NCBI GenBank assembly: GCA_964463325.1 | Contig: CAYXBY010000035.1 | Location: forward strand, 1 to 16,748 | Direction: 5' to 3' | Length of the DNA stretch: 16,748 bases | From: UMGS1002 sp964463325 | GTDB taxonomy: Bacteria; Bacillota; Clostridia; Oscillospirales; CAG-272 | Part shown: in pieces, positions 5,804 to 13,593 of the stretch | How the letters are laid out: each line of letters opens with the position of its first letter | Position numbering within the stretch: position 1 is the first letter of the stretch | Notes under the pieces: generated by a model | The model's database searches: none | The model's input: only the letters and a program-made list of their open reading frames with translations | What the model was told of the DNA's origin: nothing | Program-made: the position numbers and the translations under genes

Positions 5804-7867
5804 TTAGTTTTTGGGTATGAAGCGGAAGGTCAACGACGCCCCTGAGGTCAACTTAAGCTCGCCGCCCGCTATGCTGCTGCCGGCTGTATACCAGCCGTCG
5901 GCCACGTAGCCCTCAGCAGCGACGGGTATAGCAATCGCCGTGCCGTCGCGCCGCGTTTCAAAGCGCAGCGCACCGCGCCCCTCAATGTTGACAATAACAT
6001 TCAATGCCGCACGCGGCACCAGCTGTGCCACCTCGCCACCCAGCGCGTCGCCGAGAACTATTTTGCGTCCGATCTCGGCGACAAGCGTGTACTGCTCGGG
6101 TCCAAAGCCGGCAGTGCAGCGGCGGGTGAAGAGGCCAGGGATACCGTCGGTCGAGCGCGTGAAGCTGACGCCGGGCGCCAGATTCAGCTTATTCCCCGAG
6201 ATCTCCAGCCCGTAAATGTGCTGGAATAGCATAAGATAATCCTTATAGTCGGGCTGACCCTCGACATTGATGACGTTGTCGGTAAAGCGTATACGCTCCA
6301 TGTAATTGCTGACGACGGTGTAGCCGCTGTAGGAATAAGACTTGGTGTTAAAAGCATCCTGCCGCGTCACACCGCTGACAGGCCGCAGCCCGGGCAGGTT
6401 GTTGCTGTTGCCGGAGATGTATACCACCTGCTTGTCGCTGCCCTCGGGAATATTGAAGGTGTTGCCGCTGATGGTCATACCATGTATGCCGGCCTGCTCG
6501 TATTCGGCGGCATGCGTCACCTTCTGACCGGTCACAATACTGGTGTAGCGCGTTGTGGCGTTTGTGGTGTAGAGCACGATAAACGCCGGCGTCGTGGCGG
6601 ATTCATCCTTGACATTGGCGTATTTTTTGTAGGCCGTAAAGGTGTTGCCGGATATCTCGGTCTCGACGATGCCGTTGTAGCGTATGGCTGCATACAGCAT
6701 ACCGTCAAAGACGTTGTCGGTTATCTTAAATCCGGTGACAGTGGCGCCGCCCGCCTGCGAATGGTGACCAATGGCCATCAGCGGAACGCCGAGCTCGTCG
6801 CTCTTGCCGAAATAGCAGTGGCTGATCTCGATATTCTCGCTATAATTGAACTCGCCCTCGGCGAATTGCAGCGGCGCGGTGTCCGCGGTGCCGGTCGCGC
6901 CGGGAGCAGACGTCTCTATCTGCACGACCTCACGCGTAAATGTACCGCCCCAGACATAGCCGGCGAACATGCAGTTGCGTATGGCAGAATTGGTGCAGCC
7001 GGTGTACTGAATGGCATGATTGTTTTTGACGTCCTTGAGTATGACGTTCTCAAGCAGGGCGCCGTCGGCGCAGGCGAATATGATAGCGCCCTTGGTGGTG
7101 CCGCACATATCCAACACACCGCCGCGAACAGTAAAATGAGAGCTGCCCTCGGCACCGCGTGTCTGATGCTTGTTGTTCATGATTCGCGCACCACTGAGCA
7201 CGGTTATCTCGCCGCGCTTGACCTGCCGCGCCAGCTCATCGGTAAAGCCCACGGTGGCATCGGTCATGGTGGTGTACATCTCAAGCGTCACGCCCTCGGG
7301 CATGCAGAGGAGGTCGACAACATAGATGCCGGGGTAGAGATAGACCGTCTCACCCGGCTTAGCCGAATCGAGCGCCGCCTGGATGGCAGCGGTAGCGTCG
7401 GTCGTGCCGTCGCCCTTGGCGCCAAACTGCATGCTGGCCTCAATAAACACGTCCTCGGTCTTGTGTGGCGTGATGGTCACCGTCTCGCCCGCAACGCTGA
7501 CATCGACCGTAGTCTTGTGCCCAAAGCAGTCGGCGACCGAGATAGTAGCCTGCCCGTCAAGGTAGGCGGTGAGGCGCAGACGGCCATTTGTGTCAGCCGT
7601 TGCCTCAACTATTGCAGGAGCATTTGATGAAGCAGTGTGTGCACGCAAGCCCATCTCAAGTGCGCTGACCGATTTGTATGCAACCGGGTCGCCGTGAACC
7701 ACCTCTGTCGTATCGGCGGACGAGGTGCCACCCGGTACATCGGGCGGCTCCCGCCCGGTAGTCGTACCGGCGGGCGTCGTTTCAGAGCCGGGGCCCTGAG
7801 AGTTACAGCCTGTGAGCAATGTTGACAGCATCAGCATTGCCATACAAAGACAAAGCAGTTTCTTCAT
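5804..7867 (-). CDS. Secreted lipoprotein with pectate-lyase-like right-handed beta-helix
   Basis: The protein has 687 aa from the ATG at 7867, which has AAAGGAAA about 8 nt upstream; a GTG 36 nt further up (7903) would bury the signal peptide and is rejected. A lipoprotein signal peptide starts MKKLLCLCMAML and ends in the lipobox LLTGC (Cys21). A Ser/Thr/Gly/Pro linker follows (22-55), then an Ig-like strand-rich piece (56-138). At 144-188 the pectate-lyase-3 type opening appears (FGAKGDGTTDATAAIQAALD, then ETVYLYPGIYVV). From about 228 to 563 many beta-helix rungs follow, marked by ISGNTF, ITDNVF, ISHCYFG and EISGNKL. The C-terminal 100 residues form another strand-rich domain. The fold is typical of enzymes or binding proteins for polysaccharides, but I see no certain catalytic residues. 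It lies 44 nt after araB. Confidence 0.85.
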   Translation of the reverse strand: MKKLLCLCMAMLMLSTLLTGCNSQGPGSETTPAGTTTGREPPDVPGGTSSADTTEVVHGDPVAYKSVSALEMGLRAHTASSNAPAIVEATADTNGRLRLTAYLDGQATISVADCFGHKTTVDVSVAGETVTITPHKTEDVFIEASMQFGAKGDGTTDATAAIQAALDSAKPGETVYLYPGIYVVDLLCMPEGVTLEMYTTMTDATVGFTDELARQVKRGEITVLSGARIMNNKHQTRGAEGSSHFTVRGGVLDMCGTTKGAIIFACADGALLENVILKDVKNNHAIQYTGCTNSAIRNCMFAGYVWGGTFTREVVQIETSAPGATGTADTAPLQFAEGEFNYSENIEISHCYFGKSDELGVPLMAIGHHSQAGGATVTGFKITDNVFDGMLYAAIRYNGIVETEISGNTFTAYKKYANVKDESATTPAFIVLYTTNATTRYTSIVTGQKVTHAAEYEQAGIHGMTISGNTFNIPEGSDKQVVYISGNSNNLPGLRPVSGVTRQDAFNTKSYSYSGYTVVSNYMERIRFTDNVINVEGQPDYKDYLMLFQHIYGLEISGNKLNLAPGVSFTRSTDGIPGLFTRRCTAGFGPEQYTLVAEIGRKIVLGDALGGEVAQLVPRAALNVIVNIEGRGALRFETRRDGTAIAIPVAAEGYVADGWYTAGSSIAGGELKLTSGASLTFRFIPKN

Positions 7868-7911
7868 CGTAGCGTTTCCTTTCCTGAGAGATTTATGTAA
7901 CACACCGCACC

Positions 7912-9579
7912 TTACGACTCGGCGGCTATCTTACGAAGTGTCTTCATGACATCATTCCCGCCGCGGCCGAAATAGTCATGCAGGCGCATGTATTCGGCGT
8001 AAAGTCGGTCATATATAGCGACATTCTCGGCAATGGGGTGATACACCCTGTCGCAGCCGGCGGCCATGTGCTGCATGGCCTCGTCCAGCGTGGCGTAGCC
8101 GCCGCCCTCGCTGCCGGCAGCTGCGGCAGCCTGTATGGCGCCGGACAGCGCCGGAGCCTGTGTCGAGGTCGATATCTCGATATCCATATTAAGTATATCC
8201 GCATACATCTGCATGGTAAACGGATCCTTGCGGGCAATTCCGCCGGCGGCCACTATGCGGCCGACTCTGACACCGTGCTCACGATAATTTTCGATTATGG
8301 CACGTGTGCCGTAGGCAGTAGCCTCGATGAGCGCACGCAGCATATCCTCTGGGCGGGTGCGCAGCGTCATGCCGACAAACATGCCCGACAGCGAGGCATC
8401 GACCAAAATATTGCGGTTGCCGTTGAACCAGTTGAGCGCTATCAGACCATTCTCGCCCGGACGCTTGGCGGCGGCCTTCTCAAGCAGCAACTTGAGCATG
8501 GACACACCGCGCTCGCGCGCCTCGGTAACGTAGTCCTCACGCATGACATTCTGAGATGCCCAGGCGAAGTGGTCGCCGACGCAGCACAGCCCCGCCTCGT
8601 AGCCGTAAAAGCCGGGCGTCATGCCGTCACGGACGATGCCGCATATGCCGGGCACCTGACCGTCGCGGTCGCCAAGCAGCATATAGCAGGACGATGTGCC
8701 CATAATGGCGCACATGTCGCCGCTCTCGCGAAGACCGAGCGAGATTGTAGCCGTATGGGCGTCGGGCATGGGGCAGGCCACGGCCGCCCCCTCGGGCAGA
8801 CCCAGCCACTCGGCCGCGTGGCGGCAAACGCTGCCGGCACGCTCACCGGTGAACACCATGGGCGCGTCCAGCTTGTCGCGCACGACGTGACGCAGCCGCT
8901 CGTCAAGACTGCCGAAAAAGTCCTCGGAGGGGTAGCCGCCCTCGTCAATGACATAGCTGCCCTTGTAGGCAGCGAAGCAGTAGCCTCGCGTCTGGCGGCC
9001 GGTCAGCAGCCAGGTGAGCCAATCGCCGGCCTCGATGAAATAGTCAGCCGCGGCGTATATATCGGGGCGCTCGTCGAGCACCTGCCAGATCTTGGGGAAC
9101 ATCCACTCGGACGACACACGTCCGCCAAAGCGGTCGAGCCAGCGCTCGCCGCGTGCGCGTGCGGCCTCGGTCAGGCGGTCAGCGTAGCTCTGCGCGGCAT
9201 GGTGCTTCCACAGCTTGACATAGGCATGCGGCTCGCCGCTGAAGCGCTCGTCAAAGCAGAGCGGCGTTCCGTCGCTCCGCACGGGCAGCAGCGTGCAGCA
9301 GGTGAAGTCGACACCGATGCCGACAATGTCGGCGGGGTCGATGCCGGCCTTGGCTATTACACCGGGGATGATGTGCTCCAACACATCGATATAGTCCTGC
9401 GGGTGCTGCAGTGCGTAGTCGGGCGGCAGCGCGACACCATCGCCGTTCAGCCTCTCGGACATGACGGCATGGGGGTAATCCATGACGCAGTCGCACAACT
9501 GGCGACCGTCGGAGATATCTATAAGCACGGCACGCCCCGAAAGCGAGCCGTAGTCAAGACCAATCGAATACTTTGACAT
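7912..9579 (-). CDS. araB: Ribulokinase (FGGY carbohydrate kinase)
   Basis: AraB phosphorylates L-ribulose to L-ribulose-5-phosphate with ATP in cytosolic L-arabinose catabolism. The protein has 555 aa, the usual length. The N-terminal FGGY half opens with GLDYGSLSGRAVLID (7-21), followed by ALQHPQDYIDVLEHI, VGIGVDFTCCTLLPV and VKLWKHHAAQ, which are hallmarks of Bacillus-type AraB. Asp273 in PDAHTA is the expected catalytic base; MGTSSCYMLLG (293-303), GYEAG, LNWFNGNR and AAGGIARKDPF (444-454) belong to the ATP-binding half. The C-terminus DYFGRGGNDVMKTLRK is also typical. The start ATG has AAGGAG 8 nt upstream. It is first in its unit and directly downstream of a strong promoter. The isomerase and epimerase genes araA and araD are not in the window. 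A different pentulose as substrate is possible. Confidence 0.93.
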   Translation of the reverse strand: MSKYSIGLDYGSLSGRAVLIDISDGRQLCDCVMDYPHAVMSERLNGDGVALPPDYALQHPQDYIDVLEHIIPGVIAKAGIDPADIVGIGVDFTCCTLLPVRSDGTPLCFDERFSGEPHAYVKLWKHHAAQSYADRLTEAARARGERWLDRFGGRVSSEWMFPKIWQVLDERPDIYAAADYFIEAGDWLTWLLTGRQTRGYCFAAYKGSYVIDEGGYPSEDFFGSLDERLRHVVRDKLDAPMVFTGERAGSVCRHAAEWLGLPEGAAVACPMPDAHTATISLGLRESGDMCAIMGTSSCYMLLGDRDGQVPGICGIVRDGMTPGFYGYEAGLCCVGDHFAWASQNVMREDYVTEARERGVSMLKLLLEKAAAKRPGENGLIALNWFNGNRNILVDASLSGMFVGMTLRTRPEDMLRALIEATAYGTRAIIENYREHGVRVGRIVAAGGIARKDPFTMQMYADILNMDIEISTSTQAPALSGAIQAAAAAGSEGGGYATLDEAMQHMAAGCDRVYHPIAENVAIYDRLYAEYMRLHDYFGRGGNDVMKTLRKIAAES

Positions 9580-9610
9580 GATGCTTCTCCTTACGATAAC
9601 TTATCAGCTT

Positions 9611-9639
9611 ATTATACTACACTTTTGGCGCTTTGTAAA
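9611..9639 (-). promoter_or_regulatory. Strong sigma-A type promoter for the araB unit
   Basis: On the minus strand TTTACA (9639-9634) and a perfect TATAAT (9616-9611) are separated by exactly 17 nt, 31 nt upstream of the araB start codon. No clear AraR or CcpA site overlaps it; the nearby sequence between promoter and the terminator at 9666-9702 is short and AT-rich. Confidence 0.85.
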
Positions 9640-9665
9640 GAAAAAAATCACACGTTTTGGCCAAT

Positions 9666-9702
9666 AAAAAAACGCCCTCTCCGCAAGCAGTGCGAAGAGG
9701 GC
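9666..9702 (-). terminator. Intrinsic terminator after the SPOCS/LysM gene
   Basis: The stem pairs GCCCTCT (9674-9680) with AGAGGGC (9696-9702) and CGCA with TGCG, with one mismatch between the two helices and a 5-nt loop. On the minus strand it is followed, after one G, by seven Ts. It lies 13 nt after the stop codon of the SPOCS gene. Confidence 0.92.
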
Positions 9703-9715
9703 TGTAGGTTATATC

Positions 9716-11260
9716 TCAAATGATAATGAAGGAAACGCCTCGGAGCGAGTCGGACGCGTCGGGCGAGCGTACCTCAAGCGAATTGGCGGCGGCGATGTCA
9801 TCGGCATCGGCCAGGTAACGCCTCGCGACGCTCCACAGCGTGTCGGACGAGTCGGGATAGCAGACGATGCAGTCGCCGCGCGGAGCGCCGGGCGCACCAA
9901 AGCGGGCGTGCTCCAGCATTTTGATGCGGTCCTGCTGCCCCGCCGCCAGCGCAACGCCGATCTCGCAGTCGACTGCCACCCGCTCGCCATCCATGCGCGC
10001 GCGGCAGGACATGACCGTAAGCGTTGCACTGCCGTCAAGGACGGCGTCGGCAGCGGTGCCGGGCAGGTCGGTCTCGTAGCGCAGCGGCTGACACAGCTCG
10101 ACCGAGCCATACTGCTCACCATCGCGATAGACGACGCTGTAGCACACCTCGCCAGTCACGACGCAGCGCCCGCGCTCGGCCGAGATGCTGTCTGCGGCGG
10201 CCGTTCCGGTGACGTCGACAATGCGTGCCGACGGCGGCAGCCCCACCTCGGCGGCGTCAAAAACGCCGCTTTGACTGAAATTGCCGTTAGTCACCCTGAC
10301 CGGCAGCCAGACTTGCCGCTCACAGCAGGTGACCTCGGCGGCGCCGCCGGTGGAATATATATCGCGCGTAAATGCAACGCTCTCGCGGTGGTAGGCCTCG
10401 GCCTCGAGCGATATCGCCGCCTCGCAGAGCAGTCTGCCATCCTCAACACTGACATTGACGCTCTGACACTTCCCCGCCCCGCGGCAATCCCAGCCGGGGC
10501 ACACGCGCGGCGCACTCAGCTCGCGCACAAACGGCAATCGGCGCCAGACCGCGCTGCACTCGCCCTCCTCGCGGCAGCACAGCAGCCGCAGCAGCAGTTC
10601 CCCACGGCAGACCATGCAGTCCCGCCCCGCCGACACCTCGCCCATCAGCACGGCGCCGTCGGCGGCGATGACGCGCAGCTCCCCCTCGCCGGGCTCGGGT
10701 ATTATCTCGTCCTCCAGCGGCACCGACTCCTCCTCGGCGTGCACCGCGTCGCCGTACTCGGCCTCGCCCAGCAGCCGCCGCAGCTCGGGCTCCGACACAG
10801 TCCCCTCCAGCTGCTCGTCGATGCGACAGTCGCACAGGCAGGTGACGTCGGCGCTGATGCGCAGGCGCAGACTGATGCGGCGCGGCGCCGTCATGCGCCC
10901 GGTGACGCTGTCGGGGCGCACGGCGGCCAGCACGCAGGCGTCCTCGGTCAGCGCGGCGCCGGGGATGTCATCGGGCTCGGTCTCGAGCGAATAGCTGCCC
11001 GGCAGCGTGACCGAATACAGCTGGTCGTCCTCGCCGGCGTAAAGTATCGCATAGCTGACGCTGCCTGAAAGCTCAAGTCGTCCGCCGCCGAGGTAGCGTG
11101 CGGGTGGTGTCAGCGTCGGCGTGACGCGCAGCAGCCTCCCGACTGCCGGCTGGTAGTCGGGCAGCGACAGCTCCTCGCCGAGCTCGCCGCTCAGGCGACG
11201 ACGGCGCACCGGCAGGCGCAGCGTACCGGGCATAAATTCGCCCTTGATGTATTTTTCCAT
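9716..11260 (-). CDS. SPOCS (DUF3794) and LysM domain protein, Cys-rich
   Basis: The protein has 514 aa. Strand-rich repeats of the SPOCS type are seen at about 33-95 (LSLPDYQPAVGRLL, then ELSGSVSYAILYAGEDDQ), about 195-290, and about 330-400 (VTGEVCYSVVYRDGEQYGS, then a pairing strand). The C-terminus (about 463-514) has a LysM pattern, DTLWSVARRYLADADDIAAAN. This domain order matches SipL-like proteins of Clostridia, which bind SpoIVA and help to assemble the spore coat. There is no signal peptide, consistent with action in the mother cell. It has 22 Cys, unusually many. The start ATG has GGAGGA 10 nt upstream. It follows the amidase gene by 58 nt, so the two may be co-transcribed. It could be a paralogue of SipL rather than SipL itself, as such genomes often carry several DUF3794 proteins. 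Confidence 0.82.
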   Translation of the reverse strand: MEKYIKGEFMPGTLRLPVRRRRLSGELGEELSLPDYQPAVGRLLRVTPTLTPPARYLGGGRLELSGSVSYAILYAGEDDQLYSVTLPGSYSLETEPDDIPGAALTEDACVLAAVRPDSVTGRMTAPRRISLRLRISADVTCLCDCRIDEQLEGTVSEPELRRLLGEAEYGDAVHAEEESVPLEDEIIPEPGEGELRVIAADGAVLMGEVSAGRDCMVCRGELLLRLLCCREEGECSAVWRRLPFVRELSAPRVCPGWDCRGAGKCQSVNVSVEDGRLLCEAAISLEAEAYHRESVAFTRDIYSTGGAAEVTCCERQVWLPVRVTNGNFSQSGVFDAAEVGLPPSARIVDVTGTAAADSISAERGRCVVTGEVCYSVVYRDGEQYGSVELCQPLRYETDLPGTAADAVLDGSATLTVMSCRARMDGERVAVDCEIGVALAAGQQDRIKMLEHARFGAPGAPRGDCIVCYPDSSDTLWSVARRYLADADDIAAANSLEVRSPDASDSLRGVSFIII

Positions 11261-11318
11261 ATTATATTTGTCCTCCGCTTGATATTTTTCGCTACAGCAT
11301 ATGCCGCGGGCGGGCGAT

Positions 11319-11897
11319 TTATGACATGAGATCGTGCGGCGGCAGCGCCTCGCCGTTCAGCAGCGCCTCGTAGCAGTCGTCATCGGGCAGCTCGACGTAA
11401 AAGCCGCGCACGCCGATTACGCGCAGCCCGCCGTAGCGATAATCGGCGAGCGGACGATCCAGGTGGTCGTCCGAATGTGCTGCGACCAGCGGCATGCCGC
11501 CGCGAAAGCCAACGATCAGCAGCGAATGGTAAAAATCGCCCACCTCGTCCGACAGCTGTATGACGTCGCCCTCGCGCGCCTCGTACAGCTCGATCTGCTC
11601 ACCAAACGGCCCTACATGCGTGATCGACGGCGGGAAATTGCCTGCGCCCGTCATGTAATCGTAAAAAAATTCTACCCCCGTCCAGGACGGCGCCCTGTCC
11701 TCGGGACTTATGTAGTACCAGCCAAAGGTCGGCGTGAAATCCATAACACAGCCGCCCGCCAGCACGCATTGCGACACAAAATTTGTGCAATCGCCGCCAC
11801 GCCCTGCAAAATTGAAAAACAGCGGGTTGCGGTCAAGCGCCCACCGCCGCGCATAACTGACCGCCCGTGCGCGGTCATACTGTCGTACCACCAACAT
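11319..11897 (-). CDS. Amidase_6 family cysteine hydrolase, short form
   Basis: The protein has 192 aa from the ATG at 11897, with GGAG 6 nt upstream. It starts with YDRARAVSYARRWALDRNP, the classical opening of the putative amidase domain family (Amidase_6), followed by GGDCTNFVSQC, where Cys37 is the likely nucleophile. FYHSLLIVG (His124) supplies the likely base, and AAHSDDHLDRPLADY near the end matches the family's C-terminal motif. In this family the domain is often found in secreted or spore-associated cell-wall proteins, but this copy has no signal peptide. The frame stays open for 65 codons upstream to 12092, but those codons run through a palindromic repeat, lack a ribosome binding site, and are therefore not included. 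It probably precedes the SPOCS gene in one transcript, so a role in spore or cell-wall assembly is a reasonable inference. Confidence 0.82.
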   Translation of the reverse strand: MLVVRQYDRARAVSYARRWALDRNPLFFNFAGRGGDCTNFVSQCVLAGGCVMDFTPTFGWYYISPEDRAPSWTGVEFFYDYMTGAGNFPPSITHVGPFGEQIELYEAREGDVIQLSDEVGDFYHSLLIVGFRGGMPLVAAHSDDHLDRPLADYRYGGLRVIGVRGFYVELPDDDCYEALLNGEALPPHDLMS

Positions 11898-11922
11898 AGT
11901 TACTCCAAATTTATTATTGTAT

Positions 11923-11961
11923 CCGGGGCTCTGCCCCGCACCCCCAAAGCTTTCAAGCATG
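11923..11961 (+). repeat. GC-rich palindromic repeat, internally deleted copy
   Basis: This copy has the hairpin CGGGGC-TCT-GCCCCG (11924-11938), then CACCCCC, AAAGCTTTCAAGCATG. Compared with the full copy at 12090-12163 (read on the other strand) it lacks the central GGGGCGCTTTTGAAAAAGCACCCC hairpin. It stands directly upstream of the amidase gene and in inverted orientation to the full copy. Confidence 0.75.
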
Positions 11962-12089
11962 CTTCGCAGCTGAAACGAAAGTACAGCGGCTAAGATAAAG
12001 ACCGCCGGAAACCACTTTTCAACATGGTTTTTACACGTTCGTCTTTGTATCGCCGCACCTCGGCGGATACACTTGGCCTGCGTATGACT
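11962..12089. other. 128-nt spacer between two inverted repeat copies
   Basis: No gene with its own ribosome binding site is seen here. A small hairpin (AAACCA with TGGTTT) and GC-rich inverted words (CGCCG..CGGCG) are present. Together with the flanking copies it forms a 241-nt inverted-repeat block in the 277-nt gap between the symporter and the amidase genes. I do not see a transposase gene or target-site duplication. A possible -10 (TACAAT, 11921-11916, minus strand) precedes the amidase gene, but no -35 of good quality is visible. Confidence 0.45.
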
Positions 12090-12163
12090 CATGTTTGAAA
12101 GTTTTGCGGGGTCTGGGGTGCTTTTTCAAAAGCGCCCCAGTGGGGTCCGGGGCAGAGCCCCGG
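12090..12163 (-). repeat. GC-rich palindromic repeat, full copy
   Basis: On the minus strand the order is CCGGGGC-TCT-GCCCCGG (12163-12147), ACCCCACTGGGG, a GCTTTTGAAAAAGC hairpin, CCCCAGACCCCGC and AAAACTTTCAAACATG. It begins 11 nt after the stop codon of the symporter gene. The stems are strong, but no U-tract follows, so termination by it is possible and not certain. Related copies lie at 1-46, 11923-11961 and 16691-16748. Confidence 0.75.
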
Positions 12164-12174
12164 GAGCATCCCCC

Positions 12175-13500
12175 TTATCGTGATAAATACCCCCTCGTAT
12201 GCCGCGCCACCTCGCCGGATAGTGGGCAGAGCGCGGCGAGGTTGATCAGCGTCATGAAGCCGATAGCCAGGTCGGCGAGCTCCCAGAGCGGGGCGGGGGC
12301 GCTGACCGCGCCAACGACGACGGCGGCACCATAGACGGCGATAAACAGTCGCCGTGCCGAGCGGCGCGAGGTCAGGTAATTGACGCACTCGAGGCCGTAG
12401 TGCCCCCAGCAAATGACGGTTGCCAGACCGAAAAACAGCACCGAAAAGCACATGACATAGTCCGCCCAGCCGCCCAGCACGGCGGAATAGGCCTTGAGCG
12501 TCATCATAATGGGGTCGGCGCCGTAGGCAATGACCTCGTCGAGGCTGACGATAATGACCAGCGCCGTCATGGTGCACAGCAGTATGGTGTCGACAAACAC
12601 CTCGGCAATGCCCCACATGCCCTGCTGCGCCGGATAGCGCGCGTTCGAGCCCGAATGAGCAATGGGCGCCGTCCCACAGCCCGCCTCGTTGGACATAAGC
12701 CCCCGCAACGTGCCGTATCGCAGCCCGCGGGACAGCAAAAAGCCGCCAATGCCGCCCACCGCCCCCGCCGGCCGCCATGCGTCCTTAAATATCGCAGCAA
12801 GCGCCGGCAGCAGCCTGTTGCGGCAGAGCAGCAGCACCGCCACCGACATGACAATGTACAGCAGCGTCATGCCGGGCACCAGCCGCTCTGTCAGGGCGGC
12901 GATGCCGTCGCGCCCCGTCGCCAGCACTGCCACAACGAGGGCGGCCAGCACCGCGCCGCACACCGCCGTCTCAAGCCCCATCACGCCCAAAAACGAGCGC
13001 GAAATGGCATTGACCTGTATAACGCAGCCCATCGACAGCGCGTCGGCAATGCATAGCAGTGCAAATATCGCCGCCACCGCGCTGCCGACGCGCGGCAGAC
13101 CCCACCCCGCAAGCAGGTCGCGTATATAGTACATGGCGCCGCCGTGACGACTGCCGTCGGCAGAGACTCGACGGTGTGCCAGCGCCAGCACCGTTTCAGC
13201 GTATTTCAGCAGCATCGCCGCCGCCGCGCTGACCCACATCCAAAATATCGCGCCCACGCCGCCCAGATATATCGCCGACGCCACGCCGACTATGTTGCCC
13301 ACCCCCAGCGTCCCCGCCAGCGCCAGGCACAGCGCCCGCAGCGGCGACATGCCGTCACCCGACGGCTCACGCAGTGCCCGCAGCACCGCGCGCGGGCGGA
13401 AAATGTGAAAGGCGCGCAGTCTAACCGTGAAAAACAGCCCCGCCGCCATCAGCAGCACCGGCACCGCCACGCCTAAAATATATGTATTGATAAAGCTCAT
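12175..13500 (-). CDS. Sodium:alanine (amino acid) symporter, AGCS family
   Basis: The protein is 441 aa from the ATG at 13500, which stands at the right distance from GGAGGTGAT; GTG and ATG codons at 13512 and 13509 overlap that site and are rejected. AGCS proteins import alanine or glycine with sodium across the cytoplasmic membrane. Family marks are the N-terminus FFTVRLRAFHIF, GTLGVGNIVGVASAIYLGG (63-81) with WMWVSA and KYAETVLA after it, GLRYGTLRGLMSNEAGCGTAP (contains SNEAG, 270-274) and ADPIMMTLKAYSAVLGG. About ten to eleven hydrophobic segments are seen and the length is normal. The substrate could be alanine, glycine or glutamine. It is divergent from groES and is followed by a palindromic repeat; a promoter for it was not clear. 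Confidence 0.92.
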   Translation of the reverse strand: MSFINTYILGVAVPVLLMAAGLFFTVRLRAFHIFRPRAVLRALREPSGDGMSPLRALCLALAGTLGVGNIVGVASAIYLGGVGAIFWMWVSAAAAMLLKYAETVLALAHRRVSADGSRHGGAMYYIRDLLAGWGLPRVGSAVAAIFALLCIADALSMGCVIQVNAISRSFLGVMGLETAVCGAVLAALVVAVLATGRDGIAALTERLVPGMTLLYIVMSVAVLLLCRNRLLPALAAIFKDAWRPAGAVGGIGGFLLSRGLRYGTLRGLMSNEAGCGTAPIAHSGSNARYPAQQGMWGIAEVFVDTILLCTMTALVIIVSLDEVIAYGADPIMMTLKAYSAVLGGWADYVMCFSVLFFGLATVICWGHYGLECVNYLTSRRSARRLFIAVYGAAVVVGAVSAPAPLWELADLAIGFMTLINLAALCPLSGEVARHTRGYLSR

Positions 13501-13593
13501 CGCCTCCATCACCTCCCCGCCAGTATATGCCGCAGGGCTTCGGACTATGCCTGCAAGGGTCGATTTTTAGCAATCTGGCGTTGGCAACGGCTG

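Noticed and set aside
6482..7627. Open frame of 381 codons on the plus strand opposite the beta-helix lipoprotein
   Set aside because: It overlaps a gene with a signal peptide, lipobox and recognisable rungs, and has no motif of its own.
7868..7903. Upstream GTG start for the beta-helix lipoprotein
   Set aside because: It would add 12 charged residues ahead of a perfect lipoprotein signal peptide; the ATG at 7867 has a good ribosome binding site.
7978..9576. Long open frame on the plus strand opposite araB (532 codons)
   Set aside because: It is fully antisense to a clear ribulokinase gene, its protein has no recognisable motif, and no ribosome binding site or promoter precedes it. High GC content and codon bias of the true gene explain its openness.
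9580..9665. AraR operator or cre site at the araB promoter
   Set aside because: I looked for the inverted-repeat patterns of both and saw none that overlap the promoter.
11962..12089. Small RNA gene between the inverted repeats
   Set aside because: No promoter of good quality and no terminator were found; the only structure is a weak hairpin.
12090..12163. Canonical intrinsic terminator of the symporter gene
   Set aside because: Strong stems are present, but no run of Ts follows on the minus strand, and the same structure occurs at places not at gene ends.
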